48,091 bases of DNA from Zopfochytrium polystomum (Eukaryota > Chytridiomycota > Chytridiomycetes > Chytridiales > Chytridiaceae), in contig JAIVFJ010000398.1 in the NCBI GenBank assembly GCA_025765615.1, forward strand, positions 1 through 48,091, given 5' to 3'. The notes below the pieces were generated by a model. The model did no database searches, was not told the origin of the DNA, and worked only from the letters and a program-made list of their open reading frames with translations. This document shows positions 30,583 to 44,400 of the stretch, piece after piece; the stretch's first letter is position 1, and each line of letters begins with the position of its first letter. Position numbers and translations under genes: made by a program.

Positions 30583-33500
30583 GGCACTGAATTCTTCAAG
30601 CCGGCCACATCGCGAAAGCTGGGACGGGCGCGCTGATTCAGGGCGCGGCCAGCGTCATGGACGGATACGAAAAGGACGAGACCAAGACCGGTGGGTGGAT
30701 TTTATTATTTTTTTTGTTTCTTGGTTTTTTCCTTTTTTTCCCGGCTAATTTGCTTTTTCGGTCATTCATACACACATTTACACAATTACTCGCCCACGCA
30801 CCGCAGAGATAGTGATCGACGGGATCAAGGGGGCGATCGACGGCGCAAAGGGCAAGAAGGGGGAAAAGCACCCTCTCCTGGACGCCGTAAAGTCCGTCGC
30901 TCCCGTCGTTGTGCCGGCGGTCAAGTCGGCCGGGAAGGAGGTCATCCACGGGCACGGGCTGAAGTGTGAGTGACCGTTTTGAGCGTGGGAGAAGTGTGTT
31001 GGCGGGGGAACAATGGTCCGCAGGCTAACGCTCAATTTCTCTCTTTCTCTCCGTAACTCCCTTCAATCCTTTCACTGCGCAGCCGCGGCGATCCAGGGCG
31101 GCGGTGAGTTGGTCGCCGGCACGGCCAAGGCGGTCGCAAAGCACGAGGGCGCTGACTGTAAGTACAAAATCTATCTATCATTTCTTCCCACTCCCAGTTT
31201 CGTGTTTCCTTTTCGTGTTTATTTCCCTACGTGTCTCACGTGCTTTTGCCCCCCTTTTTCGGAAACCCCTCGCCACGCGGCGCGCAGCCAAGCTACAAAA
31301 AGCGGTCCACGACGGCACGAAGGCGCTTGTCACGTCAAAGGCAAAAGGCGAGACCTGGCAAAAGACCGTCGAGAATGTGGGCGAGGCGGTAAGAAAGAGA
31401 GAGAGAATCAAGAGAGAACCCACCATTCACTTCTACTCATTACAGCTGGGCCCGGACGGTAAGAAGGAGGTCGCAATTTCGGCGGTGGACGCGGCGACCA
31501 AGGCTGCGCCAAAGGTGGCCGGCGCTGTTGCGCAGGCGGTTGCGGGCGAGAAAGGTATGATTGTGTATTTTTTCCTTTTTTTTTTTTTTTTGGTAGAAAG
31601 AAGGACTACTCCGGTGCATTCTCCCGGAGGGGTTCACACGACTTTAAAACAATGACTATTAACTCTTTTTGACGACGCCAGCAAAGGAAGCGGTCGAGAA
31701 GGACGCAACGCTGATCGTGGAGCCGATCCAAAAAGTGTCGGCCAGCCTGCACCGTGACGAGTCATTCAAAAGTATGAGCTCCCCCCTTTTTTCATTTTCC
31801 GCGTCGACTAGCAAAACCAACTCAACGCCACTGACTACCGCGCCCTTTCTGCAGCTGCAGCGAAAGACGGGGCGGCCAGCGCCGCGGGCGTCGCGGCGCG
31901 CCTTGTTGCTGAAAAGGCCGGTGCAGCACGTGAGCCTGAACTCTCGGTCCCCTCCGCTTTGTTCCTGCTAAAACCCCTTTCAACCTCCTCTCAAGCACTT
32001 GTCCAGAAAGGCGTCAAGGACGTCGTCGAGTCCGGTACGAAATCAGCGTTGAATGGAGAGGGGCTGAGGGACGCCGTGAAGCACGCCAAGGATGCGGTAG
32101 GCGGGGGGCGTTTTCAGGGCTCGCTCCTTGCGCTGAGACGTCCATCTAATCCCACCACTATCGCCCCTTAGGCGGGTCCGGAAGAGTCGGCAGCGCTGAT
32201 TCGGGCGGGCGAAAAGGTGATCGTGGACAAGGGCATTCCAAAAGCCGTGGGGAAAGCCGTTGAGGCCGCTGCCGGCCCTGCCTGTAAGTCTTGTTGGGTT
32301 CCCCGCTTCTCCACCGCTTTTTCGGCATTTGAACTGAATCGACATCCTTCTTCTTTTTTCTTTGTTCTTTTCGGGAACAGTTGGCAAAGCCGCCGAGCTC
32401 GGCACGGCCGCGGCGATCGGCAGCGCCGAGGGAGCCATGGAGAGCTACGCAAAGAACGAGAAAGGAAAAGGTAACATGAGCATTCCGTCCCGCTGTTTTC
32501 ACTGGGGGGAGGGAACCAAAAAAGAAAACGACATACTGAAACGAGGGATTTGTGTTGCAGATGTCGCGAAAAGCGCGCTTGCCGGCGCGCTGGATGCGGA
32601 CGCGAATGTATTCGGTGATTGTAAGTGGTTTTCCTTTTCAAACTTTCCGCTGATGCACCTACCGCACGGAACTCATATTTTCTTCACACCCTTCTTACCT
32701 GCCCCGTACAGCACCGATCTCGCAGCCGATCAAGGAGGGTTTCAAGGCGACGGCGGCGGAGCTTCGAGACCATAAGAAGCTGGAAGGTTCGGACTCTTAC
32801 TTTATTTCATTCTTTTTCCTTGTGTGTGCCTTCCCAAAAATTGAAACCCCGCTTATTGTTCCACAAACATTCCCCTTCCCCCCCGCCAAAAAATCCAGAC
32901 GCTCTTCGAGCGGGAGCTTCAGCCACCGCCGGCGCGGCGACGCAAGGCATTGCGCAGCAGCACGGCGCTTCCAAGCTTGTCACCGGCGCCGCGGTAGCAG
33001 CGGCAAAGGGCGTAACGAACTTGGTCACCGGCGACTTGAAGTCGCATTACGCGAATGTCCCAGCGTCCGAGAAGCACTGTACGTTGGGAGTGGTTTCCTT
33101 CTTCCGCGTTCATCTCTCTTTTGTTCATTGCTCTGGGATGCTAACACAACGGTCGGTTTTCTTCTGTATCTGTTTCAAGCGCCTCCCGTTGTCGCGGGTC
33201 AAGTCGTCCAAAAGCTCGTAGGGCACGGCGGCGTCGGCGTGATTGGTCAGTTCATCTCACCTTGCATTTGCTCTTTCATTTGCTTTCCTTTATTTGCCTG
33301 CCCAAGGCCGATAGAGCTGATCTCTGACCCCAATGTTCCCTTCCCCACCATCCTATGTTGTATTATTTGTCGGAAAAAAAAAAAACCTGAAGCCGGAGAC
33401 GCCACCACCGCCACTGTGGCCACGGTGAGCGGAGCCATTGAAGGGGGCAAGCGGATCAAGGATTTGAACGGCAACGGCCCACGTAAGGTCTTCTGTTTTT

Positions 33501-36500
33501 CATTTAGTTCCTTGAATTAATTAATTTTGCTATGGGTTGCCCAGAAATCGTCAAGGGTGCGGTGTCAGGTGCGATCAAGGGGAACACCAAACTGATTCCA
33601 AACCAGAAGGACGGAAGTAAGCAAGAAGTTAAAAAAAAAGGCACCAAAACCAACTTAAACCCAAACTCAACTTCCCCAAAGCCGAACCGCCGGCGAAAAA
33701 GGGCTGGAACACGGTAGCACAGAGCCTGGATAAGCAAGAGAGCTACCGAAGTAATCTTCATCTTTTTAGCTTCGTTCTCCGACATCCACGAAGTCTCCTA
33801 ACACGCGTCCCCAACCTTTCCCTTAGCGGCCGCCCAAAACGGAATCGCAACGTATGCGGGCGCGGCGGCCGGCGAACGCGCGCGGAAGCACGGCATGTCG
33901 CCGGCGGCGGCGGGGCTCATTGAAAGCAACGTAGCGGCCGGGACGCACGGGGCCATCAACAAAATTCTGGGCCCGCCAAAGTCGGACAAGAAGTTCGAGT
34001 GGCCCGAGGTGAAGAAGACGCCGCATCCAGAGGAGCTGCCAAAGTACTTTCAGGACGGTGAGTGAATCCGATTCGGCTACAGAGAGGCGGTCGGGGAGGG
34101 TATGCGTGGGTTTAACAGTCCCTGACGGCGTGCCTCCGGTATCCTCTTTTTGTCCTCCAAATAGCCATCAAGGGGAACGCGGCGAAAGGTGCGAAGTCGG
34201 GGGCGGACGCAAACGGCGCCAGCTGCTCATTGGTACGGCGTGACGGCAGCGGGCTGTACCGACGTGCCGCGGCGGCGTGCAAGCGTCCTACGGCGGCGAA
34301 GAAGGCTAGTGCGGCCGCGACGCCGCGGAGTGCAGCGGCGAGCAAAGGTGCTGCCACCGCCCCTGGTAAGAACACCCAGGCAACGGCGAAACCCGGCGCA
34401 GCCGCGCTCACAAAGACCGCCAAAGGAACGCCGTCGTCGAAGTCTGCAAAGACCGGGACCAACGCAGTCAAGTCAAGTAAACAGAACGCCGGCACGACGG
34501 CGCAGGGCGGCAAAGCCGCAGCGACGGCGAAGGGTCCAACGTCGAAGAGCCTGCCAACGGCGAAAACTGCGAAGCAGGCGCAACCGCCAAAGGGAAGCAC
34601 GACGCCGAAAGCAGCCATAGCAGGACGGCAGAAGAGCGCAGCTACCACCGCGAGAGCGGTCGCTCCTGCGAAATCCGGGACGGCCAAGGCGCCAAAAGCC
34701 AGCAAGGCCGCGGGTTCAACGACGGCGGGCGGCGGAAAGACGGCTAAGGCGGCCGCAGGGACGGCGGACGCAAAGGCGAACGCTCTGGGCAAAGGCAAGA
34801 CGGCGAAAGTCACCAAGAACCCGAGCACGGCAGCGGGGGCCGGCAAAACGGTTAAAACGCCGCCCACTGCGAAGAAAGAGGAGCCCGCAAAGGGCGGCAA
34901 GGCGGGCCTTACAAGCAAAGAAGCAAAGAAAGCCCCGGTGGTCGTACCCCCTGCCGGACGCACAGCTGGCAAAGCCCCCGCCGCGGCCGCGAAGTCGAAA
35001 GAGTCGAAGAGCGCAGCGTCGAAAACCGGACAAACCGGTCCCGGAGGAAAGAGTACCCCGGCAAAGAAAGACAACGCGCCCGTCGTAACCAGTAAGCGTG
35101 CCTCTTCCGCAAAAGCCGGGGCGGCGATAGGCGGCGGCAGCAAAACGCCAAAGGCCGCAAAGGCGAACGCATCGGCGAAAATAGCCGAGTCGGCCAACAC
35201 GCCGAAAACGACCAAGGGCGCAGGGCCGACAGCGGGAAAAGACGGGGCGGCTAAAACATCACGCGCAAAGGGAACGGCGGCGTCGGCGGCGATCAAGGCG
35301 ACCGCAAAGGCGGCCCCCACAGCACTTGGCGGCAAAACGGCGAAAGAGTCAGCTAAAGGCGGGGCGGCCAAAGCGCCGAAAACTGCAAAGGGCGCAGCGT
35401 CGACGGCGGGCAGTGGCAAGGCAGCTAAAACACCACCCGCAAAGGGCACCGCTGCGAAGAAGGCGACTCCTGAGGCGGTCGCCACGGCAGTTAGCGGCAA
35501 AAAAGGGAAAGAACCAGCTAAAGGCGGGTCGGCCAAAACGCCGAAATCCGCCAAGGGCGCCGGGTCGACAGCGACCAGCGGCAAGACGGTTAAAGCAACA
35601 CCCTCAAAGGGAGTGGCGGCGAAAAAGGCGACCGCAAAGGCGACCGATTCGGCAGTCGGCGGCAAAACGGCGAAAGGACCAGCTAAAGGCGGGGCGGCCA
35701 AAGCGCCGAAAACCGCCAAGAGTGTCGGATCGACCGCGGGCAGCGGCAAGACGGCCAAAACACCACCGGCAAAGGGCGCGGCGGCGAACAAAGGGACCGC
35801 AAAGTCGGCCGCGACAGCAGTCGGCGGCAAAACGGCGAAAGAACCAGCTAAAGGCGGGACGACCAAAGCGCCGAAAACCGCCAAGACCGTCGGATCGACC
35901 GCGGGCAGCGGCAAGACGGCCAAAACACCACCGGCAAAGGGCGCGGCGGAGAACAAAGGGACCACAAAGTCGGCCTCTACAGCAGTCGGCGGCAAAACAG
36001 CGAAAGATCCAGCTAAAGGTGGGACGGCGCCGAAAACTGCCAAGACGCCCGGAAAGACCCCCGCAGGCGCGCCCAAAGGCGGTGTGGCGTCTGCGAAAAA
36101 AGACTCGAAGACCGCAGCATCGAAGCCCGCCAAAGCTTCCCCGGGGGCAGGCAACACGGCTGGAAAGAAGAGCGCGCCCGCCGCCGCAAGCAGACAGGCA
36201 TCGTCTGCAAAGACCTCGGCGTCGGCAGTTGACGGCAAGACGGCGAAAGCTGCAAAGACGAACTCACCTGCCAAAGCCGGGACGGCAAAGTCTCCGAACA
36301 CTGGTAAAGGCGATGGCACGACGGCTGGAGGCGACAAGGCGCCGAAAGCGGCGTCAAATAAGGCCGCTGGAAGCAAGGAGGTCGCGAAGGGCGGCAAGAC
36401 AGAGCTTACAAGCAAAGGAGAGAAGAAGGGAGCCCCAGTGCTAGCCGGCCGGACACCTGGAAAGACCCCCGCAGCCGCATCCAAAGGCACTGCAGCGTCT

Positions 36501-37721
36501 GCGAAAAAGGTCTCAAAGAGTGCACCGTCGAAGCCCAGCACGGACGCCTCCGCGGCAAAGAGCACTCCTGGGAAGAAAAGCAGCGTGCCCGCCGGAGCAA
36601 GCAGACAGACATCAACTGCAAAGGCAACGACGGCGGCAGGCGGCGACAAGACGGCAAAGGGTGCCAAAGCGAGCACGCCAGTGAAAGGTGCCGCGACGCC
36701 GAAAACCGCCAACGGCGCAAGCACGACGGCTGGGGGCGGCAAGGCGTCGCCCGCAAAGGGCACGGCGGCGAGCAAATCAGCTGCAAAGGCCGTCACGACG
36801 AAATTTGGCGGCAAGACGGCAAAGACCGCAAAGGCGAACGCGACAGTAAAAGGCGGGACCGCCGCCTCCGCCGGCCGGACCACTGGAAAGACCCCGGCTA
36901 CCGCATCCAAAGGCACTGCGGCGTCCGCGAAAAACAACTCCAAGAGCACACCGTCGAAGGTTGGCACGGCAGCCTCTGCGACAAAGAACACGCCACGTAA
37001 ATCCGGTGCTGCCGGCCCCGCAAAAGCCGAAAAGGCCGCGAGTTCCATCGGAGGAAAAGAGGCGAAGAACGCAGCAACGACAGCCAAGGCGAGCACTTTT
37101 GCGAAACCCGGGACTGCCAAATCACCGAAAACGAGCAATGGTGTGGGTGCGACAGGGACGGGAATGACCGGCGGCACCGCCAAGAGCGGAGCGACGACGC
37201 CCAAGGTTAGCACACCACGGCAACCTGGATCCGCCAAGGATGCGAAAACCACAGCGGCGGCGGCGGCGGACAGGACAGCCGCAAAGGGCGGCAAGGTGGT
37301 CCCTCCAAACACCGCTGGAGTGAAGAGTGGCGTTGGTGCCGCAAGGGCAACAAACGGTCCAGCGGGGACGGGGGCGAAAAGTGGAGCGGCGAGCGGGCAG
37401 GAGAAGACAGGTGCGGCAAAGGACGGTGGCAATGCGGCGACCAGGAGCGGGGCGGGAGCGAAGGGCACGGCCAGTACGGCGCCGAGTAAGGCGCCGGCCA
37501 ATAGCGGCGCAAAGGATCCATCCGCTGCTCCTTTAGGCTCCAAGAAAACCTCGACAGCGGCTGCCGCGCAGACGGCAAAGGTCGGGTCCCAGGTGGCTGG
37601 TGTTAAGTCAAAGGCGGGAGGAACTCCTTTGAAACCAGCAGCGGCAACGCCAAAGCAGGCGAGCGCTGTTCCCAAGCCGGCTGCTGCCGTCACGGCAAGC
37701 GCGAAAACAGGGCGAAAGTAA
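27871..37721 (+). CDS. Giant 31-exon modular Ala/Lys/Gly-rich protein
   Basis: I recognise no family. About 31 exons join with all phases consistent to 6,879 nt, or about 2,292 residues. The first exon (27871-28465; an in-frame ATG also at 27844) is Pro/Ala-rich with a hydrophobic stretch, and its start is uncertain. Exons 2-30 (28698-34057) encode about six diverged copies of a module of about 175 residues, rich in Ala, Gly, Lys, Val and Glu. They show patterns such as VSASLQKQNSIK, DGGASLAGVAAGELAGKAGA and KDGVAGALEANAK. These look like amphipathic helices, as in LEA-type or surface-binding proteins. The last exon (34165-37721) encodes about 1,185 residues of Lys/Ala/Thr/Gly-rich, H1-like disordered tail with KTAK, APKTAK and TPPAKG repeats. 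There is no transmembrane helix or signal in the modules. One intron uses a GC donor (29484). A polyadenylation signal follows the stop. DNA binding or desiccation protection are only guesses. Confidence 0.75.
28698..34057 (+). repeat. Six-exon cassette duplicated about six times
   Basis: Exon types recur in the order A-B-C-D-E-F with near-constant lengths. A: 28698-28787 (90 nt), 29727-29792 (66), 31682-31771 (90), 32712-32786 (75), 33682-33750 (69). B: 28878-28952 (75), 29881-29934 (54), 31083-31157 (75), 31855-31929 (75). C: 29027-29127, 31288-31388, 31996-32096 (101 each), and 30042-30062 plus 30171-30271 (101). D: 29208-29319, 30342-30453, 32172-32283 (112 each), 31446-31554 (109), 33180-33245 (66). 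E: 29394-29483, 30601-30690, 32381-32470, 33393-33482 (90 each). F: 29613-29672, 32561-32620 (60 each), 33545-33616 (72). Fused exons: 30807-30965 (F+A), 32899-33078 (B+C), 33827-34057 (B plus extra). Only the C-D junction is phase 0; the others are phase 1, so whole cassettes insert in frame. Confidence 0.8.
35326..36040 (+). repeat. 165-bp tandem repeats in the Lys/Ala-rich tail
   Basis: Units begin near 35326, 35491, 35656, 35821 and 35986, spaced exactly 165 bp (55 residues). Each opens with a variant of GGKTAKEPAKGG and contains KAPKTAK and KTPPAKG. The third and fourth full copies are nearly identical, so the array looks recently expanded. A second, longer-period repeat (TPGKTPAAASKGTAASAKK and relatives near 34965, 36050, 36453 and 36886) flanks it. 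Confidence 0.85.
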
Positions 37722-37788
37722 ATGCTTAGGCAGGCCAAGCGCAACGATGGGATGATAAGCGACTGTTTTTCTCTGTTAATTCCTGATG

Positions 37789-37794
37789 AATAAA
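37789..37794 (+). terminator. Polyadenylation signal AATAAA
   Basis: Canonical AATAAA lies 68 nt after the TAA stop of the 31-exon gene, in a short AT-rich trailer. Confidence 0.6.
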
Positions 37795-40454
<2,660 letters not shown>

Positions 40455-41433
40455 GTGTTGGTAGGGATAGTAGGGTGGTTTTTTCGGTCGGCGCGAGCAC
40501 GCTTCTGAAAAAATGGGGGTTTTGGGGGCTTGCGTTGAGCGATGAGGAGAAAGGGGGGGAAAAAAAAGGAGTTTCTGCTATGCTCTTTCTCGCTCACTGA
40601 TTCAAACAAACGCACGCATTCCTGCTTCACCCCCGCCTTTCTTTTTTTTTTTTTTTTTTCTCCCCTGGTTGGTTGGTTGGTTGTTGCTGTGCGTGTGTGT
40701 GTGTGTATGTGTGTGAGGGAGGACGGTGGAGGAGAGACAAATGGAGGGGAAAAATAAAAAAAAAGAAAAAAAAAGGACAAAACCCAACACAGCCCCACCG
40801 AACGATCGCAACGAACGAACATTCGATCGAGCTAACGATTGATCGAACGAGGAAACGAACGACCAAACGAACGGCAAGGATCGAAACACATCCTGTAAGA
40901 CCGAAGGGGGTGACACGATGCGCTCCCCACCTCCCACATGAACCCGAGATGTTCACCCCGCGGAAGCTCCCTGCGATTCCGACTGCCGATCTCCCCACTC
41001 GCGATTTCCCCGCTCCCAATCTCCCTGCAAGAGTTGGATTTTTTTGCATCCTTCGTCTGATCATGGTTTCTGCATCGTCTAGATTCTCCCGAGTAAAACG
41101 ATCTGGTAACCGTTGCGCTGCCCCTGGTAAGGTGGCACATCCGTACAACAACCACCAGACTTGTCAGCACAATGCCCCCACCGCACTCATTTGATGAATC
41201 GTTGCGACACCCCTCCATTCTCCCTCCCTCACATGCTTCATCTGACTAATTTTGAGTCCAGATCCGCAAAAAAGCAGTCCTCAGAAGCAACCTGATTGAA
41301 TCGTCAAAAACCGAAACTTTGAATTTCTGCTGGTAAGAATCAACAATTTCATTTTCCCTTTGCAGGTCCTGTGCTTGATGGCTGATGGCTTTCCATTTTC
41401 CTCATTTTTATTTTGTTTTTTTTCAAACCAGTC
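40455..41433. other. Intergenic region, simple repeats
   Basis: No supported gene. It has a T-tract (40639-40659), GGTT and GT repeats (40668-40712) and a degenerate AACG repeat near 40795-40880. Base composition shifts from GC-rich to more AT-rich across this region, before the TIR-NACHT-ankyrin gene. The sequence just before 41434 ends in a CAG acceptor, so a leader intron is possible. Confidence 0.5.
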
Positions 41434-44400
41434 ATGTCCACAAGCACTTCTGGCTTTGTGCAGCTCAACGCTCAACAGCACTTGGTGAAAGTCCAGTATT
41501 TTGACGATCCCGCTGTTCAGGTCCTTGAGCTTGATCATCCCACATTGCAGAATTTGATTGAGAAGGTAGTGCGGCAACTCACATAATTCATTCTCATATC
41601 TCTTTCCACAGATATACAAGAATGCAGATGTTTTTCTTGGTCAAGACATTCAAGTTTATTTCAAGTCTGGCCCTGACCTGGAGCTTGTCAGCAAAGCTCC
41701 CACTTATGTGCGGGCATTGATTGAGAGATCGTCTTTTCCCGACAATCTGCCCCGTTTTCAGATTCAGCTCAAGAAGGGCAAAGGCGCTGCACTTGTTCAG
41801 GGCCTTCCCAGTGTTTTGCCTGTTGCCTCTGCTTTGTCCAAAGTCTATGACTGCTTCCTTTCCTACCAGTAAGTGGATCACTGCATCTGCTCCTTTTCTT
41901 TTTTGTTACTGAGACCATTCCAGGTGGTGCAGCAAAGATATTGTGAAGAATATATTTGAAGATTTGACAAAGAAGCATGGATTAGATGTGTGGTTTGATG
42001 AGAACAATATGAGTGGGTCCATCAACCAGGCCATGGCTGAAGGGATTGATTCAAGCAAAGTGTTTGTCCCTGTGCTCACTCTTGCCTACCAGGTGAGCAG
42101 TCTGTTGGATTTGTATTTCACTTCAACTCTTACTCACTCTGGGACCAGAAATCTGACAACTGCCTGGTGGAGATAAGATATGCCAAGGATCGCAAGAAAC
42201 CAAAAGTCCCAGTGCGCCTGTTGCAGCAGGAAGAGGATGCTCAGGGAGAAGTCTTTGCAATCACTGCAGCGTAAGTTGTTTTTGCAATTTGGAAACCAAG
42301 TGGACTCTGCTGACATCTTCTCAGTTTGCTGTATGCTGATTTTGCTGGGAAAGTTCCTGGATCCCCTGGATGGGATGATCAGATGGCCTTCCTTGTGAAA
42401 GAGATCAAGCTGCGTCAGAGTCAGTCACCTGTCCCTGTGCCATCTGTTGTTCAGCCACCTGTTGATCAAGTGAAACTTTGGCTCAATCCAGTAGATATTG
42501 CTGTTGACGCTGAGAGGCACAAGAATGCCTATGTCGATGGAACCAGGAAGTTTTATCTTGATAATGTGCACTCTTGGCTCCTGTCTGCTGATGTGGGCAA
42601 TGTGTTGTGGCTGAACGGTGGAGCTGGCCTTGGAAAGTCTGTGATTGCGTGGCTTGTCAGTCAGCATCTGCCTGCCAAGTATGTGTTGGGGTCGATATTC
42701 TATTGCCGACACGATGATGTGCAGAAGAGCAGCCCCCAGCATGTTGTTGCCACCACCATCTGGAACCTTTGCAGTGTGCTTCCTTCCTTCAGGAAGTTTT
42801 GTGATGCTGCTTGTGCTGAAGATGGCAAGAACGGAGATTTCAGTATTCTCAAGGACCCTGAAGTTGCCTTCAAGCAGATTGTTGTTGAAGGATTGAAGCA
42901 ATTGGATTCCAGCGACAAGATGAAGAATGTTCTGCTGATTGTTGATGCGTTGGATGAATGTGGCGCTCCTGACAGCAATGAAAGGAAGAAACTCCTGGAT
43001 CTCCTTCTGCAGGCCAAAAGGGAACTGCCTCCCTTTGTCAAAATATTCACCACTGGAAGGCCTGAGCAGGATGTTTTCCACACCATGATGAAGATGGACT
43101 CAATGGTCCTTGTGCCAAGTGATGAAGCAAACAAGAAAGATATGAACCTGTTTGTTGAAGCCACCCTGTCCAAGTCATTTCCTGGTGGTGTGCTGAGTCC
43201 AGATGAGGTGAAGACAGTGTCTGCTGAGATATATGAGAGGTCCTCTGGCATTTTCCAGTTTGCTCGCCTTGCCTGTGACGAGCTGGCCCAAGTTCCAGCA
43301 GACAAAGTTGTCAGCACTGTCAAGGGATTTGGAGCTGGTATTGATGGGGTGTATGAGCAGTTTTTCAGATCCAGCAAGGTCAACACCAACAACTTTCGAC
43401 TTGTGATGAAGGTTGTTCTTGCTGCGAAGGAACCCATACCCCAAGATGTCATTGCTGAGCTCCTGGGTGTTGCACCTCATGTGGTTGGCCAAGTTCTTGT
43501 TGAGGCAAGTATCAATTCAAATTCAATTTGATTTTTATTACCAAGACCTAACAATATTGCAGATTCATCGTATTCTGGATGTCAGTGACCATGGCAAGGT
43601 CAAAGTGATGCACAAGAGTCTCTCAGATCACCTTATTTCAAGCACAAGATGTTCAGACCACCAGTTCTTCATTGATATTGTTGAAGCAAGAAACGAAATT
43701 GCTCAGTCCTGTTTGAGGATTATGCTGCAGCACTATCAATCTGTTGAAAACAAGTATGAAGCACTGAATGGGACTGCTGGGTTCATCCCTGAGAATGCTG
43801 CAGCCCAGTATGCCTTCAAGTTTTGGATTGACCACCTGGGTGAAGCTGGGCGTGATGTGGTTGCCAGTTGGACTGACTGGAAGGAGTTTGCTGATGTGGA
43901 CAAGTTTGGGCCAGCAGCGCTTTGTGTGGGAATCATGTGGAAGTCTGAATGGCTTGTTCAGAGTGTTCTAGCTGCAGGAGATGGCAAGATACTTGTCACA
44001 AGGGCCAAGCAACAAAGAGTCTTTTCTTCCAACCTGCTGTATGAGGCTGCAAGGAGAGGATTGATGTCAGCATGCAGATCTTTGATTGAGGAAGGAGGTG
44101 AAGATGTTGATTCCAGAGGCAATAGTCGGGGGTGACAAGATGCAATATGGTGAAGTGAACAGGACCCCTTTAATGGTTGCCGCAATGAACGGACATTCGC
44201 ATGCCGTCCTTGCCCTTTTGAGGTTGGGGGCAGACCACAACCTTGTTGATGCAAATGGAACGACAGCCTCCCGTTATGGCTGCACAGCTACTTTTGAAAA
44301 GTGGATGAACGAATTGCAAAAACCTGTAAGTGTGCAAAATTTTTAATGGCTGATTGAATACTCACAAACAACAACAGACAAACACAGATCCCAAATGGCA

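Noticed and set aside
40949..41194. Frame of about 80 codons beginning MFTPRKLPAIPTADLP
   Set aside because: It is made of short pyrimidine-rich repeats with no domain. It could be a leader of the STAND gene, but there is no evidence that it is translated.
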